Positions 21,478 to 30,434 of a stretch of 64,000 nucleotides of DNA are shown here, piece by piece. Location of the stretch: the NCBI GenBank assembly GCA_947039395.1, contig CAMQYS010000004.1:1-64000 (forward strand), in the 5' to 3' direction. The number at the start of each line of letters is the position of its first letter. The first letter of the stretch is position 1. Source of the DNA: an uncultured Deferribacteraceae bacterium. GTDB lineage: Bacteria; Chrysiogenota; Deferribacteres; Deferribacterales; Mucispirillaceae. The position numbers and the translations under genes are program-made. Below the pieces are notes generated by a model that did not search any database, was not told the DNA's origin, and was given only the letters and a program-made list of their open reading frames with translations.

Positions 21478-21516
21478 AAAAAATGTCAATACTAAAAAGT
21501 TAAAAAGTATTGACAT
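21478..21516 (-). terminator. Rho-independent terminator after the CsgG-like lipoprotein gene
   Basis: Perfect 11-bp stem ATGTCAATACT / AGTATTGACAT with a 12-base loop; read on the minus strand it is followed by a run of six T residues. Confidence 0.8.
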
Positions 21517-21556
21517 CATATGCTATAAATTTGTTATCAATAACAATTATTAGAGA

Positions 21557-22558
21557 TTACTTACCGAACTGATTTTCTAATTCATACATACGTTTAATAT
21601 TAGACTCAGCACGTCTTATTGTATAATTTAAAAGATCATCAGGCTCAACTGATATACTATCAGTATATTTAAGTTGATCTAATGCTTTTTGAAACTCTCC
21701 TTCAAGCTCATAACATATCCCAACATTATAATTTAATGATAAAGATGATCTGTTTTTTAATAATAACTCTCTAAAAATTTCACATGCTCTATCATCTCTA
21801 CCACTTTTAACAAATTTAAGTGCATTTTTTAATAATTCTTTATCACTTTTTGCCATACCATCTGTATCATCTTTTAATTCAATAGATATCTCCGTTACCA
21901 TCGGAGACAGATCTTTTTTAATATTTCTAAAGATTTTAGTTTTCGCTTTATTTGCAAGAGTTGCTTTATCATCTTGATATCCACTACAACTATAATCACC
22001 AACACTCTCTATAAACGCTTTAGAATATATTAATCTACCCGTTGAAACTGATGTAAGTTTGGGAGTAAATGAAACTATAGCCGATGTAGTTAGACACTTG
22101 ACTTGATACGTCTCATAATATTGACAGTTACTATTGCTATCATATAATTTACATCTAGATCTTCTATCATAAGATACAATTTGATCTGTTTTCTCTTCAA
22201 CATTTCCAGTCCATATTGCATCAACACCAACAAGTTTACCTATTCGCACAGCTGTTTCATCATCAACAATACCGCTTAATTGAAACGCTTGTTCATTTAG
22301 TATAGTTTCAATATTTGCACGATCCATTATTTCATATATTGGAGAACCTTTAAACTTTAAATTCTGTAAAAGAGCTTCAAACTCTGAACGATAATTATCT
22401 CCTTTTCTACCAGTAAAATCCATAACTGCAATTTTATTATACTTAATAACCTCTGTTTCCTTTGCAGGAATAATATACTCTGTTGTGACATATGTTGTGC
22501 AACCTATTGCTGTCGATAATACAGATAACAATAGCATTAACCTTAATAGTATGAACAT
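21557..22558 (-). CDS. CsgG/LpoB-type lipoprotein with C-terminal TPR-like tail
   Basis: A 333-residue predicted lipoprotein: hydrophobic signal at residues 2-18, lipobox AIGC with C20. Residues about 40-215 match the CsgG-like fold (IAVMDFTGRKGDNYRSEF, IMDRANIETILNEQAF, GKLVGVDAIWTGNV), which in other proteins assembles outer-membrane secretion rings or periplasmic adaptors. A cysteine-rich insertion (RCKLYDSNSNCQYY and VKCLTTS) is unusual. The C-terminal third carries tetratricopeptide-like helices (ALKFVKSGRDDRACEIF, YNVGICYELEGEFQKALDQL). It stands alone, without curli partners, and has its own terminator. Confidence 0.78.
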   Translation of the reverse strand: MFILLRLMLLLSVLSTAIGCTTYVTTEYIIPAKETEVIKYNKIAVMDFTGRKGDNYRSEFEALLQNLKFKGSPIYEIMDRANIETILNEQAFQLSGIVDDETAVRIGKLVGVDAIWTGNVEEKTDQIVSYDRRSRCKLYDSNSNCQYYETYQVKCLTTSAIVSFTPKLTSVSTGRLIYSKAFIESVGDYSCSGYQDDKATLANKAKTKIFRNIKKDLSPMVTEISIELKDDTDGMAKSDKELLKNALKFVKSGRDDRACEIFRELLLKNRSSLSLNYNVGICYELEGEFQKALDQLKYTDSISVEPDDLLNYTIRRAESNIKRMYELENQFGK

Positions 22559-22946
22559 TTCACTCTCCTAAATCCCCATTTATTGTAAAACTTTCTAACT
22601 ATTACTAAATCTAGTTAGCAAAACCTATAACTTAATTATAATCTATAAGATACTTCATTTATAGCGATCTTACTACTATAGTTTTCTATTTTTTTAAATA
22701 TAATTTTAATATTCATAGAGATATTCTCCAAAAGCTTCACCCAGTTTTTTAATATCTCAGGAGTAATAAACATATCAACTATATTAATCAATTTAATATT
22801 TATACAACAACAAACCTTACCACTACCCATAACCTAAATATTTTAAAGGTTTTAATACAGGTTCTTCTAAGAGTTCTACTATGTTACTGTAAAATCTTTA
22901 AATATTTTCATAATTATCGTTTATGTTTATAACTATACTTTGAAAA
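22559..22946. other. Intergenic region without a convincing gene
   Basis: A 388-bp AT-rich stretch between the CsgG-like gene and the methyltransferase gene. A 64-codon open frame (22636-22830, minus) is present but has no clear ribosome-binding site or family similarity. No terminator or promoter is obvious. Confidence 0.45.
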
Positions 22947-23831
22947 TTACTTAAATTGTAATCTTGTAGTTATACCACAAGGCATATACATCTTACCCTC
23001 TCTAAAAGGAAGAACTGTCTCCTTTATTGTAAGTACAGAGTTATTATTTAGATACTGTGAAAATACATCTAACATAATATTATGTAAAGCTGTTGATGAT
23101 ATAGATGCTGTGTATGTATTCAATATTATATACGATTTACTATCTGAAAGCAGTTTACGTACATTAACAAGTAGATCCCATAAATCATCTTGCAATTTCC
23201 ATATTTCACTATTAGCCCCTCTACCAAAAGCTGGTGGATCTAATATAATAGCATCATATTTTTTCTCTCTTCTAATATCTCGTTCAACAAACTTCATACA
23301 ATCATCAACTATAAAGCGTACTTTATCTTCACGCACTTTAGATAAATGGCTATTCTCTTTACACCAATTAACAGCACCTTTTGAAGCATCCACATGCACA
23401 ACGTTAGATCCACCAACAGCTGCGGCAATAGATGAACCACCAGTGTAACCAAAAAGATTTAAAGTTGTTTTAACTTGATCTCTTCTATTCTTATCAATTA
23501 TAAAGTCCCAGTTCACTGCTTGTTCGGGAAATAATCCTGTATGCTTAAAACCAGTTGGCTTAACTTTAAATTTTAATTGTTTATAATTTATAAACCAGTT
23601 ATCTGGAACGCTATCAGCATCTAAATATTTCCACTCTCCACCACCTGATGAACTACGAAAATATATCGCATCAGCTTGATCCCATAGCTTATGATCTGAT
23701 CGTTTCCATATAGCTTGAGGCTCAGGCCTAATGAGAACTATATCTTTCCATCTCTCTAAACGCTCTCCTGATCCTGCATCAATTAACTCGTAATCTTCCC
23801 AACTATCTGAAATTAAAATATCTTCTCTTAT
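22947..23831 (-). CDS. RlmI-like SAM-dependent methyltransferase, apparent ATA start
   Basis: Class I methyltransferase of the COG1092/RlmI-like group that probably methylates rRNA. The C-terminal catalytic half has the SAM-binding LNLFGYTGGSSIAAAVGG, the acidic VHVDASKGAVNWCKENS and the catalytic LDPPAFGRG. The conserved N-terminus (SDSWEDYELIDAGSGERLER, then IRPEPQAIW) is fully encoded upstream, but no in-frame ATG, GTG, TTG or CTG occurs before 23516. The best start is ATA at 23829-23831, seven bases after a perfect AGGAG, giving MREDILISDSWEDYE. A start at GTG 23514-23516 would delete 105 conserved residues. Either a rare AUA start or early decay of the gene explains this. Confidence 0.8.
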   Translation of the reverse strand: MREDILISDSWEDYELIDAGSGERLERWKDIVLIRPEPQAIWKRSDHKLWDQADAIYFRSSSGGGEWKYLDADSVPDNWFINYKQLKFKVKPTGFKHTGLFPEQAVNWDFIIDKNRRDQVKTTLNLFGYTGGSSIAAAVGGSNVVHVDASKGAVNWCKENSHLSKVREDKVRFIVDDCMKFVERDIRREKKYDAIILDPPAFGRGANSEIWKLQDDLWDLLVNVRKLLSDSKSYIILNTYTASISSTALHNIMLDVFSQYLNNNSVLTIKETVLPFREGKMYMPCGITTRLQFK

Positions 23832-23917
23832 GACACCACTCCTAAACCAAAATTACGATGATTATATATTATATTATAAATAAATGATATTAATATTTAT
23901 ATCAAAAACAATAATAA

Positions 23918-24850
23918 TTAAATTACTGCCTTGCCCTTAAAATCATCTATACAATTAAATAGTTTGCTATTCATATATTCTCTTAATTCATTTGAAATAT
24001 TTATTGCAGCAGATGGATCTGTAAAGTTTGCTGTTCCTACTTGTACAAGATCTGCTCCTGCTAAGATAAACTCTGCAGCATCATTACCTGTCATTATCCC
24101 TCCCATACCTATGATAGGGATTTTTACCGTATTAAACGCCTCGTAAACCATTCTTAATGCTATAGGCTTTATCGCAGGGCCTGATAGTCCACCTGTTTTA
24201 TTAGCAAGCACAGGTTTAAAATTATGAATATCAATCGCCATACCTATCAAGGTATTGATCAATGATACAGAATCAGCACCCTCTCCTTCTACAACTTTTA
24301 GATACTCTTTTATATCAGAAACATTAGGTGATAACTTTATAATTAGAGGCTTATTACGAATAACTTTTCTAACTTTATGTGTAATCTCTATAGTAGCATT
24401 AGGTGATGATGAAAATGATATTCCACCATCTTTAATATTTGGACATGAAATATTCATCTCAAGCATATCAACACCATCTGTATTATCTAAAATTTCAGCA
24501 ACTTTAAGATATTCATCTATACTTTTTCCCCAAAAATTAACTATTATATTTGTATCGAAACTTTTTAATATCGGTAATTTCTCTGCAATAAAAGTTTTTA
24601 CACCAACATTCTGTAAACCGATCGCATTTAATAATCCTGATGGGGTTTCTACTATTCTTGGCATAGGGTTGCCCTCTACTGGTTCAAGAGATATACCCTT
24701 AATTGATATTCCACCTAATAAATTTAAATCGATAAAACGGATAAATTCTAAACCGTATCCAAATGTTCCTGATGCAGTAATTACAGGATTTTTAAATTTT
24801 ACTCCACAAATCACTTTTTCTAATATATTGTTTTTACTGTTGCTATTCAT
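23918..24850 (-). CDS. pyrD: Dihydroorotate dehydrogenase B, catalytic subunit
   Basis: FMN enzyme oxidising dihydroorotate to orotate in pyrimidine synthesis, class 1B. Signatures seen: NPVITASGTFGYG at the N-terminus, IGLQNVGV, EMNISCPNI with the catalytic Cys of soluble class 1 enzymes, SLINTLIGMAIDI, and the FMN-phosphate segment IGMGGIMTGNDAAEFILAGADLVQVGTA. 310 residues, normal length. It directly follows pyrK with no gap, as expected of the PyrD-PyrK heterotetramer that passes electrons to NAD. Confidence 0.95.
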   Translation of the reverse strand: MNSNSKNNILEKVICGVKFKNPVITASGTFGYGLEFIRFIDLNLLGGISIKGISLEPVEGNPMPRIVETPSGLLNAIGLQNVGVKTFIAEKLPILKSFDTNIIVNFWGKSIDEYLKVAEILDNTDGVDMLEMNISCPNIKDGGISFSSSPNATIEITHKVRKVIRNKPLIIKLSPNVSDIKEYLKVVEGEGADSVSLINTLIGMAIDIHNFKPVLANKTGGLSGPAIKPIALRMVYEAFNTVKIPIIGMGGIMTGNDAAEFILAGADLVQVGTANFTDPSAAINISNELREYMNSKLFNCIDDFKGKAVI

Positions 24851-25645
24851 CTATACCAACCTTTCCCATACAATCTTTTTACCATCAAAAATAGGGCCTT
24901 CAACACAACAACGTCTATTCACAATTGATCCATCATTAGATATAGTTGGAATAAGGCAACCTAAACAAGCACCTATTCCACAACCCATTTTTGCTTCCAT
25001 TGATACCTCAATATCAATACTCTCATCAATTAACAACACAGACTTAACAAGTACAGATAACATACCTGTAGGACCACAAGCATATATATTATTGAACTTC
25101 TCATCACTTGATAACAATAGCTTTGTTACTAGACCTTTGCTACCAACTGTTCCATCAAGTGTTGACACCTCAAGATTATCATAAGAGGTAGATAAGATAT
25201 CTAATGGTAAAATATCTTTCTTCGATGCACCACCGTAAAATAATGTAACTTTATTACCATGTTTTCTAAGTACTTTACCTAAAATAATCATCGGAGCAAT
25301 ACCTACTCCACCTGCGACTAAAGCTACATTCTTATTTTCACATATAGAGAATTTTGTACCTAATGCACCTACAATATTTAATTTATCTCCCTCTTTCACA
25401 GAGGTTAGCATAGTAGTCACTCTACCAACTATTCGGTATATAAATAAAATTCTATTGTTATCTAACATATCTGCAATAGCGAACGCTCTATTAATTAATG
25501 GATCAGAGTTTGTTTCATTATTTATACGAGGTGATATCATAAAAAACTTACCAGCCTCACTGCTTGCATATAACTCTTCTGACTCTACAATCATATAGCC
25601 GTAATCATTATTTATTTGGGTATTTTGAATAACTTTTGCTTTCAT
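24851..25645 (-). CDS. pyrK: Dihydroorotate dehydrogenase B, electron-transfer subunit
   Basis: 264-residue FAD/[2Fe-2S] protein that connects the PyrD FMN to NAD. FAD-binding RAFAIADML, the NAD-binding ALVAGGVGIAPMIILGK, YACGPTGML, and a C-terminal cluster-binding segment with cysteines CGIGACLGC and RRCCVEGP, the expected ligand pattern. It lies immediately upstream of pyrD, whose ATG directly follows the pyrK stop. A plain promoter was not identified in the 80-bp spacer to the upstream ccoI. Confidence 0.94.
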   Translation of the reverse strand: MKAKVIQNTQINNDYGYMIVESEELYASSEAGKFFMISPRINNETNSDPLINRAFAIADMLDNNRILFIYRIVGRVTTMLTSVKEGDKLNIVGALGTKFSICENKNVALVAGGVGIAPMIILGKVLRKHGNKVTLFYGGASKKDILPLDILSTSYDNLEVSTLDGTVGSKGLVTKLLLSSDEKFNNIYACGPTGMLSVLVKSVLLIDESIDIEVSMEAKMGCGIGACLGCLIPTISNDGSIVNRRCCVEGPIFDGKKIVWERLV

Positions 25646-25725
25646 AATCTCTCTATTAATTATTTATTGAAATCTTATATTAAAAGTAGTTTAACATAAA
25701 AAAATAAAAGGGTTTTTACTGGTTT

Positions 25726-28158
25726 TTATTTTCTTAATCTAGATGAGTTGAGTATAACCATTAATGATGAAAAACTCATAAATGCAGCACTCATTACTGG
25801 ATGAATATAGCCTGCAACTGCAAGTGGAATAGCTACAAGGTTGTATGAAAATGACCATAGAAGATTTTCTTTCATTATCCTTAAACTCTTTCTACATATT
25901 TTCTGTGCTTTATTAATAATTGTAAGATCGTTTCTAAGTAATATAGCTGATGCTGACTCCATAGAAATATCTGTAGAGTTTCGCATAGATATCCCAACCG
26001 ATGCCTTAGTCAATGCAACAGCATCGTTAATCCCATCACCTATCATACACGTTCTATTAATATCCTTAGATCTACCTATTATATCTGATTTCTCAAATGG
26101 AGATATATCTGATATAATATCCATATTTATATCATTACTTATTAACATATATTTTGCAGATGAATGATTATCTCCTGTTAATAATGTAACCTTGTTGCCA
26201 TCATCAATTAATTGATCTATAAACGTTTTTGCTTCACTTCTTATCGTATCTGTTATTGCAAATACAGCAAATAGCTTATTATCAATCGCCATCATTACAA
26301 CAGTTTTGCCTGTTGAAATATATATTTCCATCTTACTACTAATATTGAGGTTATATTCAACTTTAAAATCTTTCATCAACTTATGATTACCGATCAGGTA
26401 TTTTACATTATCAACTTCTGCTTGAATACCTTTTCCAGGATACTCTTTATACTCAATACTGTTATCAACATCAATATACTCACAATCTTTAAAAATAAAG
26501 TTAGATATAGATTTTGATGCAGGATGCATAGAGTTATATGTTATTTTGCCGATCGTATCAAATGAGTTTTTATACTTATCCAATATCTCATAATCTACAA
26601 CTTTCATTTTACTTTCAGTAATCGTGCCTGTCTTATCAAGATAGATATCATTGACCATAGCCATACGTTCTATTGATTGTCCATTCTTAAATAATATCCC
26701 TATGTTCATAAGTCGTGAGGTAGAATTGATAATAGCTAACGGAGTTGCAAGCCCCATTGCACAAGGGCAAGCGACAACTATTACAGATACAGCACGCATA
26801 ATATTAGATGATAATTCATTATCAGAAAAAACGCTCCAACTTATAAAAGTTAATATTGAAATTAAAAGCATCGCTGGTACAAAATATGATATAAACTTAT
26901 CTGCAAAATTTTGAATATCAGCCTTACTACTCTCTGCATCATCAACAGCTGTTGCGATCTTTGAAAGAAATGTATCCTCTCCAATTCTAATAGCTGTTGC
27001 AACTAATTTTCCAGATAAATTAAGGCTACCTGAATAGACTTCATCGCCCATACTTTTAGATACTGGTAACGGCTCTCCTGTTAACATAGACTCATTAATA
27101 TCTGATTCCCCATACACAATCTTACCATCTAATGCTACTGATGAACCTTCCTCTATTAAAAATAATTCACCAATTTTTAACTCTTCAATGTTGATTACAA
27201 AAACATTGTCTAAATCTGTAATATCTAACACTTTTTTAACAGTCAATGGACGCATATTTAACAGTTTAGAAACAGCATCTCCACCACGTTGCTTAGCACC
27301 AGCTTCAATAAACCTTCCAAGTAATATCAGTGTTATAATCGTAGTGGCTGTATCAAAATAACTTTCATGTCCAGTAAAAATAGCAACAACACTATATATG
27401 TATGCAGTACCTGATCCTAATGCTACAAGTGTATCCATCGTCCAATGTCGATGCCGTGCTGCTTTAAGAGAATTTCTAAAAAATGGATACGCACAATATA
27501 ACATAACAGGAGTAGCTAAAAGAAAAGAAACATACTGAAAAAATGATCTTAACTCATCCTCTATACCTTGAAAATATCCAGTATATAATGCACCAGAGTA
27601 TAACATTAATTGCATTGTTAAAAATAAAGCTGTGATAAATCTATAGAAATAATCTTTACGCTCTTTATCTGCATTAGATAAAATATCTGTTATCGGAAGT
27701 GGACAATACCCTAATGAAGTGATAATCTCTAACATATCATCTATTGAGATATCTAACGGTGAAAAACGTATCTTAGCTTTATGATTAGAATAATTTATTC
27801 TAATAGATTTTATACGGCCATCGTCAAGTAACGATCTTTCAATTAACCATATACAACTTGCACAACGGATATTATCAATTACTACCGATAATTCTATATC
27901 GCCTTCTGGAAGATTAGTTATAGATTTATTGAAAAAATCTGAGTTGATTTTAATCTGTTCAAAAGGTTTGTAATCTTTAGCAGTACGCTTTACATAAAAT
28001 GAAGATAATCCTTTAGACTCTATTAAATCATAAACAGCATTACAACCACTACAGCAAAAATGTATGTCCCTCTCTTCATCGTAGATAGAAGTATTTTCTT
28101 TTATTAAACTGTTGCAATGTGCACAATATTTATCATTTGATATTTTCGTCATCATCAT
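25726..28158 (-). CDS. ccoI: CcoI-type copper-transporting P-type ATPase
   Basis: P1B-type ATPase that supplies copper for CuB assembly in cbb3 oxidase. 810 residues: an N-terminal cysteine motif typical of CcoI/FixI (CAHCNSLIKE and HFCCSGCNAVYDL), an HMA-like domain with IRCASCIWLIE, eight membrane segments, the actuator TGEPLPVSKSMGDEV, the ion-binding CPC in VACPCAMGLATP, the phosphorylation site DKTGTIT, and hinge GDGINDAVALTKA. It starts with three consecutive ATG codons inside the end of ccoS, an overlap of 26 bp, so the last two genes of the assembly operon are coupled. Confidence 0.94.
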   Translation of the reverse strand: MMMTKISNDKYCAHCNSLIKENTSIYDEERDIHFCCSGCNAVYDLIESKGLSSFYVKRTAKDYKPFEQIKINSDFFNKSITNLPEGDIELSVVIDNIRCASCIWLIERSLLDDGRIKSIRINYSNHKAKIRFSPLDISIDDMLEIITSLGYCPLPITDILSNADKERKDYFYRFITALFLTMQLMLYSGALYTGYFQGIEDELRSFFQYVSFLLATPVMLYCAYPFFRNSLKAARHRHWTMDTLVALGSGTAYIYSVVAIFTGHESYFDTATTIITLILLGRFIEAGAKQRGGDAVSKLLNMRPLTVKKVLDITDLDNVFVINIEELKIGELFLIEEGSSVALDGKIVYGESDINESMLTGEPLPVSKSMGDEVYSGSLNLSGKLVATAIRIGEDTFLSKIATAVDDAESSKADIQNFADKFISYFVPAMLLISILTFISWSVFSDNELSSNIMRAVSVIVVACPCAMGLATPLAIINSTSRLMNIGILFKNGQSIERMAMVNDIYLDKTGTITESKMKVVDYEILDKYKNSFDTIGKITYNSMHPASKSISNFIFKDCEYIDVDNSIEYKEYPGKGIQAEVDNVKYLIGNHKLMKDFKVEYNLNISSKMEIYISTGKTVVMMAIDNKLFAVFAITDTIRSEAKTFIDQLIDDGNKVTLLTGDNHSSAKYMLISNDINMDIISDISPFEKSDIIGRSKDINRTCMIGDGINDAVALTKASVGISMRNSTDISMESASAILLRNDLTIINKAQKICRKSLRIMKENLLWSFSYNLVAIPLAVAGYIHPVMSAAFMSFSSLMVILNSSRLRK

Positions 28159-28285
28159 CTAACATACGATATTTTGGTGCCTCAATATCATCAAATTGTT
28201 TTTTTTTGCTTGAGTATATAAATATAACATAACCTGTTACACCTACAACTAATGATAGCAATATAAGAATATATAACGTAAACAT
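28133..28285 (-). CDS. ccoS: cbb3 oxidase maturation protein CcoS
   Basis: A 50-residue peptide encoded between ccoH and ccoI. It begins MFTLYILILLSLVVGVTGYV (one membrane segment) and ends with the tail QFDDIEAPKYRMLDDDD, the acidic pattern of CcoS/FixS. CcoS is needed for heme and copper insertion into the catalytic subunit. It overlaps ccoI by 26 bp and lies 8 bp after ccoH. A second, similar peptide precedes ccoG (29900-30055). Confidence 0.88.
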   Translation of the reverse strand: MFTLYILILLSLVVGVTGYVIFIYSSKKKQFDDIEAPKYRMLDDDDENIK

Positions 28286-28293
28286 ATAATAAA

Positions 28294-28710
28294 TTACTTC
28301 TCATGGTAGTATGAAAATACTACAGGAACAGTACGATTGTCGCTTAAATATACAAGCTCTAAATTATACCACCCTTGATTTATTGAAGATAAGGAATCAT
28401 ATATAAATGTACCATTATCATTTTTAAAGGCATAAGAACTTTTCTTTATAGGTGCTTTTAAAATAACTTCAACAGGAACTTTATCTGGAAGAAAAGATGC
28501 TTTTAATATCATAGAGTTATTATCTCTTTCAAATCCATAAAACAGAATATCTTTTCTATACTCTTTCTTAAAAGCTTGATCGTTATCGTAATTAATTCCA
28601 TCAATATATTTGCTATTTGTTACCTCTCCATCATGAAGTTTTAAACCTATCATAAGTGTTATAGCCGTTGTTATAACTCCAAACGATATTAGTAATATCA
28701 TCGGTTTCAT
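28294..28710 (-). CDS. ccoH: FixH/CcoH cbb3 oxidase assembly protein
   Basis: A 138-residue protein with one N-terminal membrane segment (residues 3-21, ILLISFGVITTAITLMIGL) and a periplasmic beta-rich domain ending in WYNLELVYLSDNRTVPVVFSYY. Length, topology and position directly after ccoG fit FixH/CcoH, which stabilises and helps assemble the oxidase. The sequence is more divergent than the neighbours, so context is a large part of this call. The ccoG stop and the ccoH ATG are adjacent. Confidence 0.8.
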   Translation of the reverse strand: MKPMILLISFGVITTAITLMIGLKLHDGEVTNSKYIDGINYDNDQAFKKEYRKDILFYGFERDNNSMILKASFLPDKVPVEVILKAPIKKSSYAFKNDNGTFIYDSLSSINQGWYNLELVYLSDNRTVPVVFSYYHEK

Positions 28711-29916
28711 TTATTTGTTTCCCCTATTTAATTTTTTAAATTCTATCTCTTTTCTATATCCTAACTCTGTCTCAATAACAATTTTTATATTATTATTTAT
28801 ATTATCATCATTAACTTTAATGTTATACTCTTTTTCAATCTTCTGTGCAGCTCTTAAAATCGTACTATCTGGATAAATATATGTGTTGTTATCAATAGGT
28901 ATTAAATTTAGTAAAAGAGACATATCTCTTCTATTTTCATAACTAATAGTTAATGTATAAGAACCGTTATCACTCTCAACTATATTGTTTTGAGGAGTAA
29001 TTATTACAGGAATATTAAACCACACAAGATATATCAAATAAATAAATAATGCAGCTGCAACTATACCAGTGATAATTATATTTGGTCTTAATATATTAAA
29101 CCTAAAACCTGTTCCCCAATTATATTTCAGTATAGAATGTTTACCTTTTTTTGATAAAGCTTTTTCACAAGCAACAATACATTTTTCACAGTAAAAACAA
29201 GCAGCATTCGGAGTTTTACGAGGATCAATATCAACTGGACAGACACGAACACATGCATTACATTTAATACACTCAATATCACCATTCTCTTTCATACCGA
29301 TAAAAAGAGTTTCATTATCACTCATTACCGATTGAATTTTTGAATATGGGCATAAATATTTACACCATTTATACCTAAAAAATGCAAAATCAAGAAATAA
29401 AAATGTCATTATTCCTATAAATATAGGGATTAAAATATGTGAATTTGAACCAAAAACTATATCTAAAAAATAGTATGGTGATGTAAAGAATAAAAAGAGG
29501 ATCACTGTTAATAAAAAAGCTCCAATTAAGGATAGAAAAAATCTAGCAAACCTTTCTCCTAAGAAAGAGATTTTTTTTTCTAACTTCATTATTATATTCA
29601 AAAAGATAGATTGCGGACAAAGTACTGCACACCATATCTTTCCAAATATTTGTGTAAACAAGATAAGAATAAATATTAGAAATAAAAATAAAACTGATGC
29701 TATAAAAAAATCATCTATCTTTATAACCTGATTGAAGAAATAGAGTGACACTGTAGATATATCTAATCTTAACGCAGTATTACCATTTGATGTAACAAGA
29801 AATAGAGGTACAATCGCTGCTACTATTAATATACTAGAGATAAGTTGAGTACGAAAAAGTGATGGGATATTATCAATCTTTATCTCATCTTCGTTACTGC
29901 TATTTTTTGTCATCAT
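28711..29916 (-). CDS. ccoG: cbb3 oxidase assembly protein CcoG (FixG-like ferredoxin)
   Basis: A 401-residue membrane ferredoxin implicated in copper reduction for cbb3 assembly. Five hydrophobic segments flank the polyferredoxin core: FGKIWCAVLCPQS, FFRYKWCKYLCPYSK, and two 4Fe-4S motifs in CIKCNACVRVCPVDIDP and CFYCEKCIVACEKA. The C-terminal periplasmic domain (about 300-395) is of the IG-like type seen in FixG. It overlaps the preceding CcoS-like peptide gene by 17 bp. Confidence 0.94.
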   Translation of the reverse strand: MMTKNSSNEDEIKIDNIPSLFRTQLISSILIVAAIVPLFLVTSNGNTALRLDISTVSLYFFNQVIKIDDFFIASVLFLFLIFILILFTQIFGKIWCAVLCPQSIFLNIIMKLEKKISFLGERFARFFLSLIGAFLLTVILFLFFTSPYYFLDIVFGSNSHILIPIFIGIMTFLFLDFAFFRYKWCKYLCPYSKIQSVMSDNETLFIGMKENGDIECIKCNACVRVCPVDIDPRKTPNAACFYCEKCIVACEKALSKKGKHSILKYNWGTGFRFNILRPNIIITGIVAAALFIYLIYLVWFNIPVIITPQNNIVESDNGSYTLTISYENRRDMSLLLNLIPIDNNTYIYPDSTILRAAQKIEKEYNIKVNDDNINNNIKIVIETELGYRKEIEFKKLNRGNK

Positions 29917-30055
29917 CTTTCAACATTTCATACTTAGGAGATTCAACCGTTTCTTTTCTTTTTGAAGAAAAATAGTAATATATCACTATTATCATTGCTA
30001 TAATTAATATACTGCCTGTTACTAATAAAAATATTTCGCTTCCACCAAATGTCAT
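29900..30055 (-). CDS. Second CcoS-like small membrane peptide
   Basis: A 51-residue peptide with one membrane segment (about residues 8-29, FLLVTGSILIIAMIIVIYYY) and a C-terminal tail ESPKYEMLKDDDKK that matches the PKY-x-ML-x-DDD tail of the ccoS product at 28133. It has GAGGTG upstream of its ATG, and its end overlaps ccoG by 17 bp. It is therefore the first gene of the ccoG-H-S-I unit. It could be a duplicated CcoS or a CcoQ-like peptide that shares the tail. Confidence 0.75.
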   Translation of the reverse strand: MTFGGSEIFLLVTGSILIIAMIIVIYYYFSSKRKETVESPKYEMLKDDDKK

Positions 30056-30073
30056 AATACCACACCTCATTAT

Positions 30074-30101
30074 ATAATATAATATTAAATATTGTTGTCA
30101 A
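30074..30101 (-). promoter_or_regulatory. Sigma-70-type promoter for the cbb3 assembly genes
   Basis: On the minus strand a perfect TTGACA (30096-30101) is followed by 16 bases and TATTAT (30074-30079), about 20 bases before the CcoS-like start. The tandem-repeat array ends up to 250 bases upstream. Confidence 0.6.
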
Positions 30102-30123
30102 AAGTTTAAACTAACTTTTATTT

Positions 30124-30347
30124 TAAATCTTAAACCTAGCTATCAGTATAAATCTAAAATCTTAAACCCAGCCATTAGTATAAATCTAAAATCTTAAACC
30201 TAGCCATTAGTATCAATCTAAAATCTTAAACCTAGCCATTAGTATCAATCTAAAATCTTAAACCCAGCCATTAGTATAAATCTAAAATCTTAAACCTAGC
30301 CATTAGTATAAATCTAAAATCTTAAACCTAGCCATTAGTATAAATCT
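30124..30347. repeat. 32-bp minisatellite, seven copies
   Basis: Seven head-to-tail copies with a fixed 32-base period, starting at 30124, 30156, 30188, 30220, 30252, 30284 and 30316; an eighth decays after 4 bases. Units begin AAAATCTTAAAC and differ at only a few positions (cct/ccc, ata/atc). There are no unique spacers, so it is not a CRISPR array. It lies between the terminator of ccoN-O-P and the promoter of the assembly genes. Confidence 0.95.
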
Positions 30348-30434
30348 AAAAGTTAAACAGAAACCATAAATTTTATAACAGCTTTAAACTAATAACATTG
30401 TTTTTTCAATAATATATTAAATAATAAAATAATA

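Noticed and set aside
22636-22830. 64-codon open frame on the minus strand
   Set aside because: No good ribosome-binding site, low-complexity composition and no family resemblance.
24255-25184. Long plus-strand open frame of about 309 codons
   Set aside because: It lies antisense to pyrD and pyrK, both with full family motifs, has no ribosome-binding site and shows no recognisable domain.
30124-30347. CRISPR array
   Set aside because: The repeats are contiguous 32-bp units with no unique spacers, and no cas genes are nearby.
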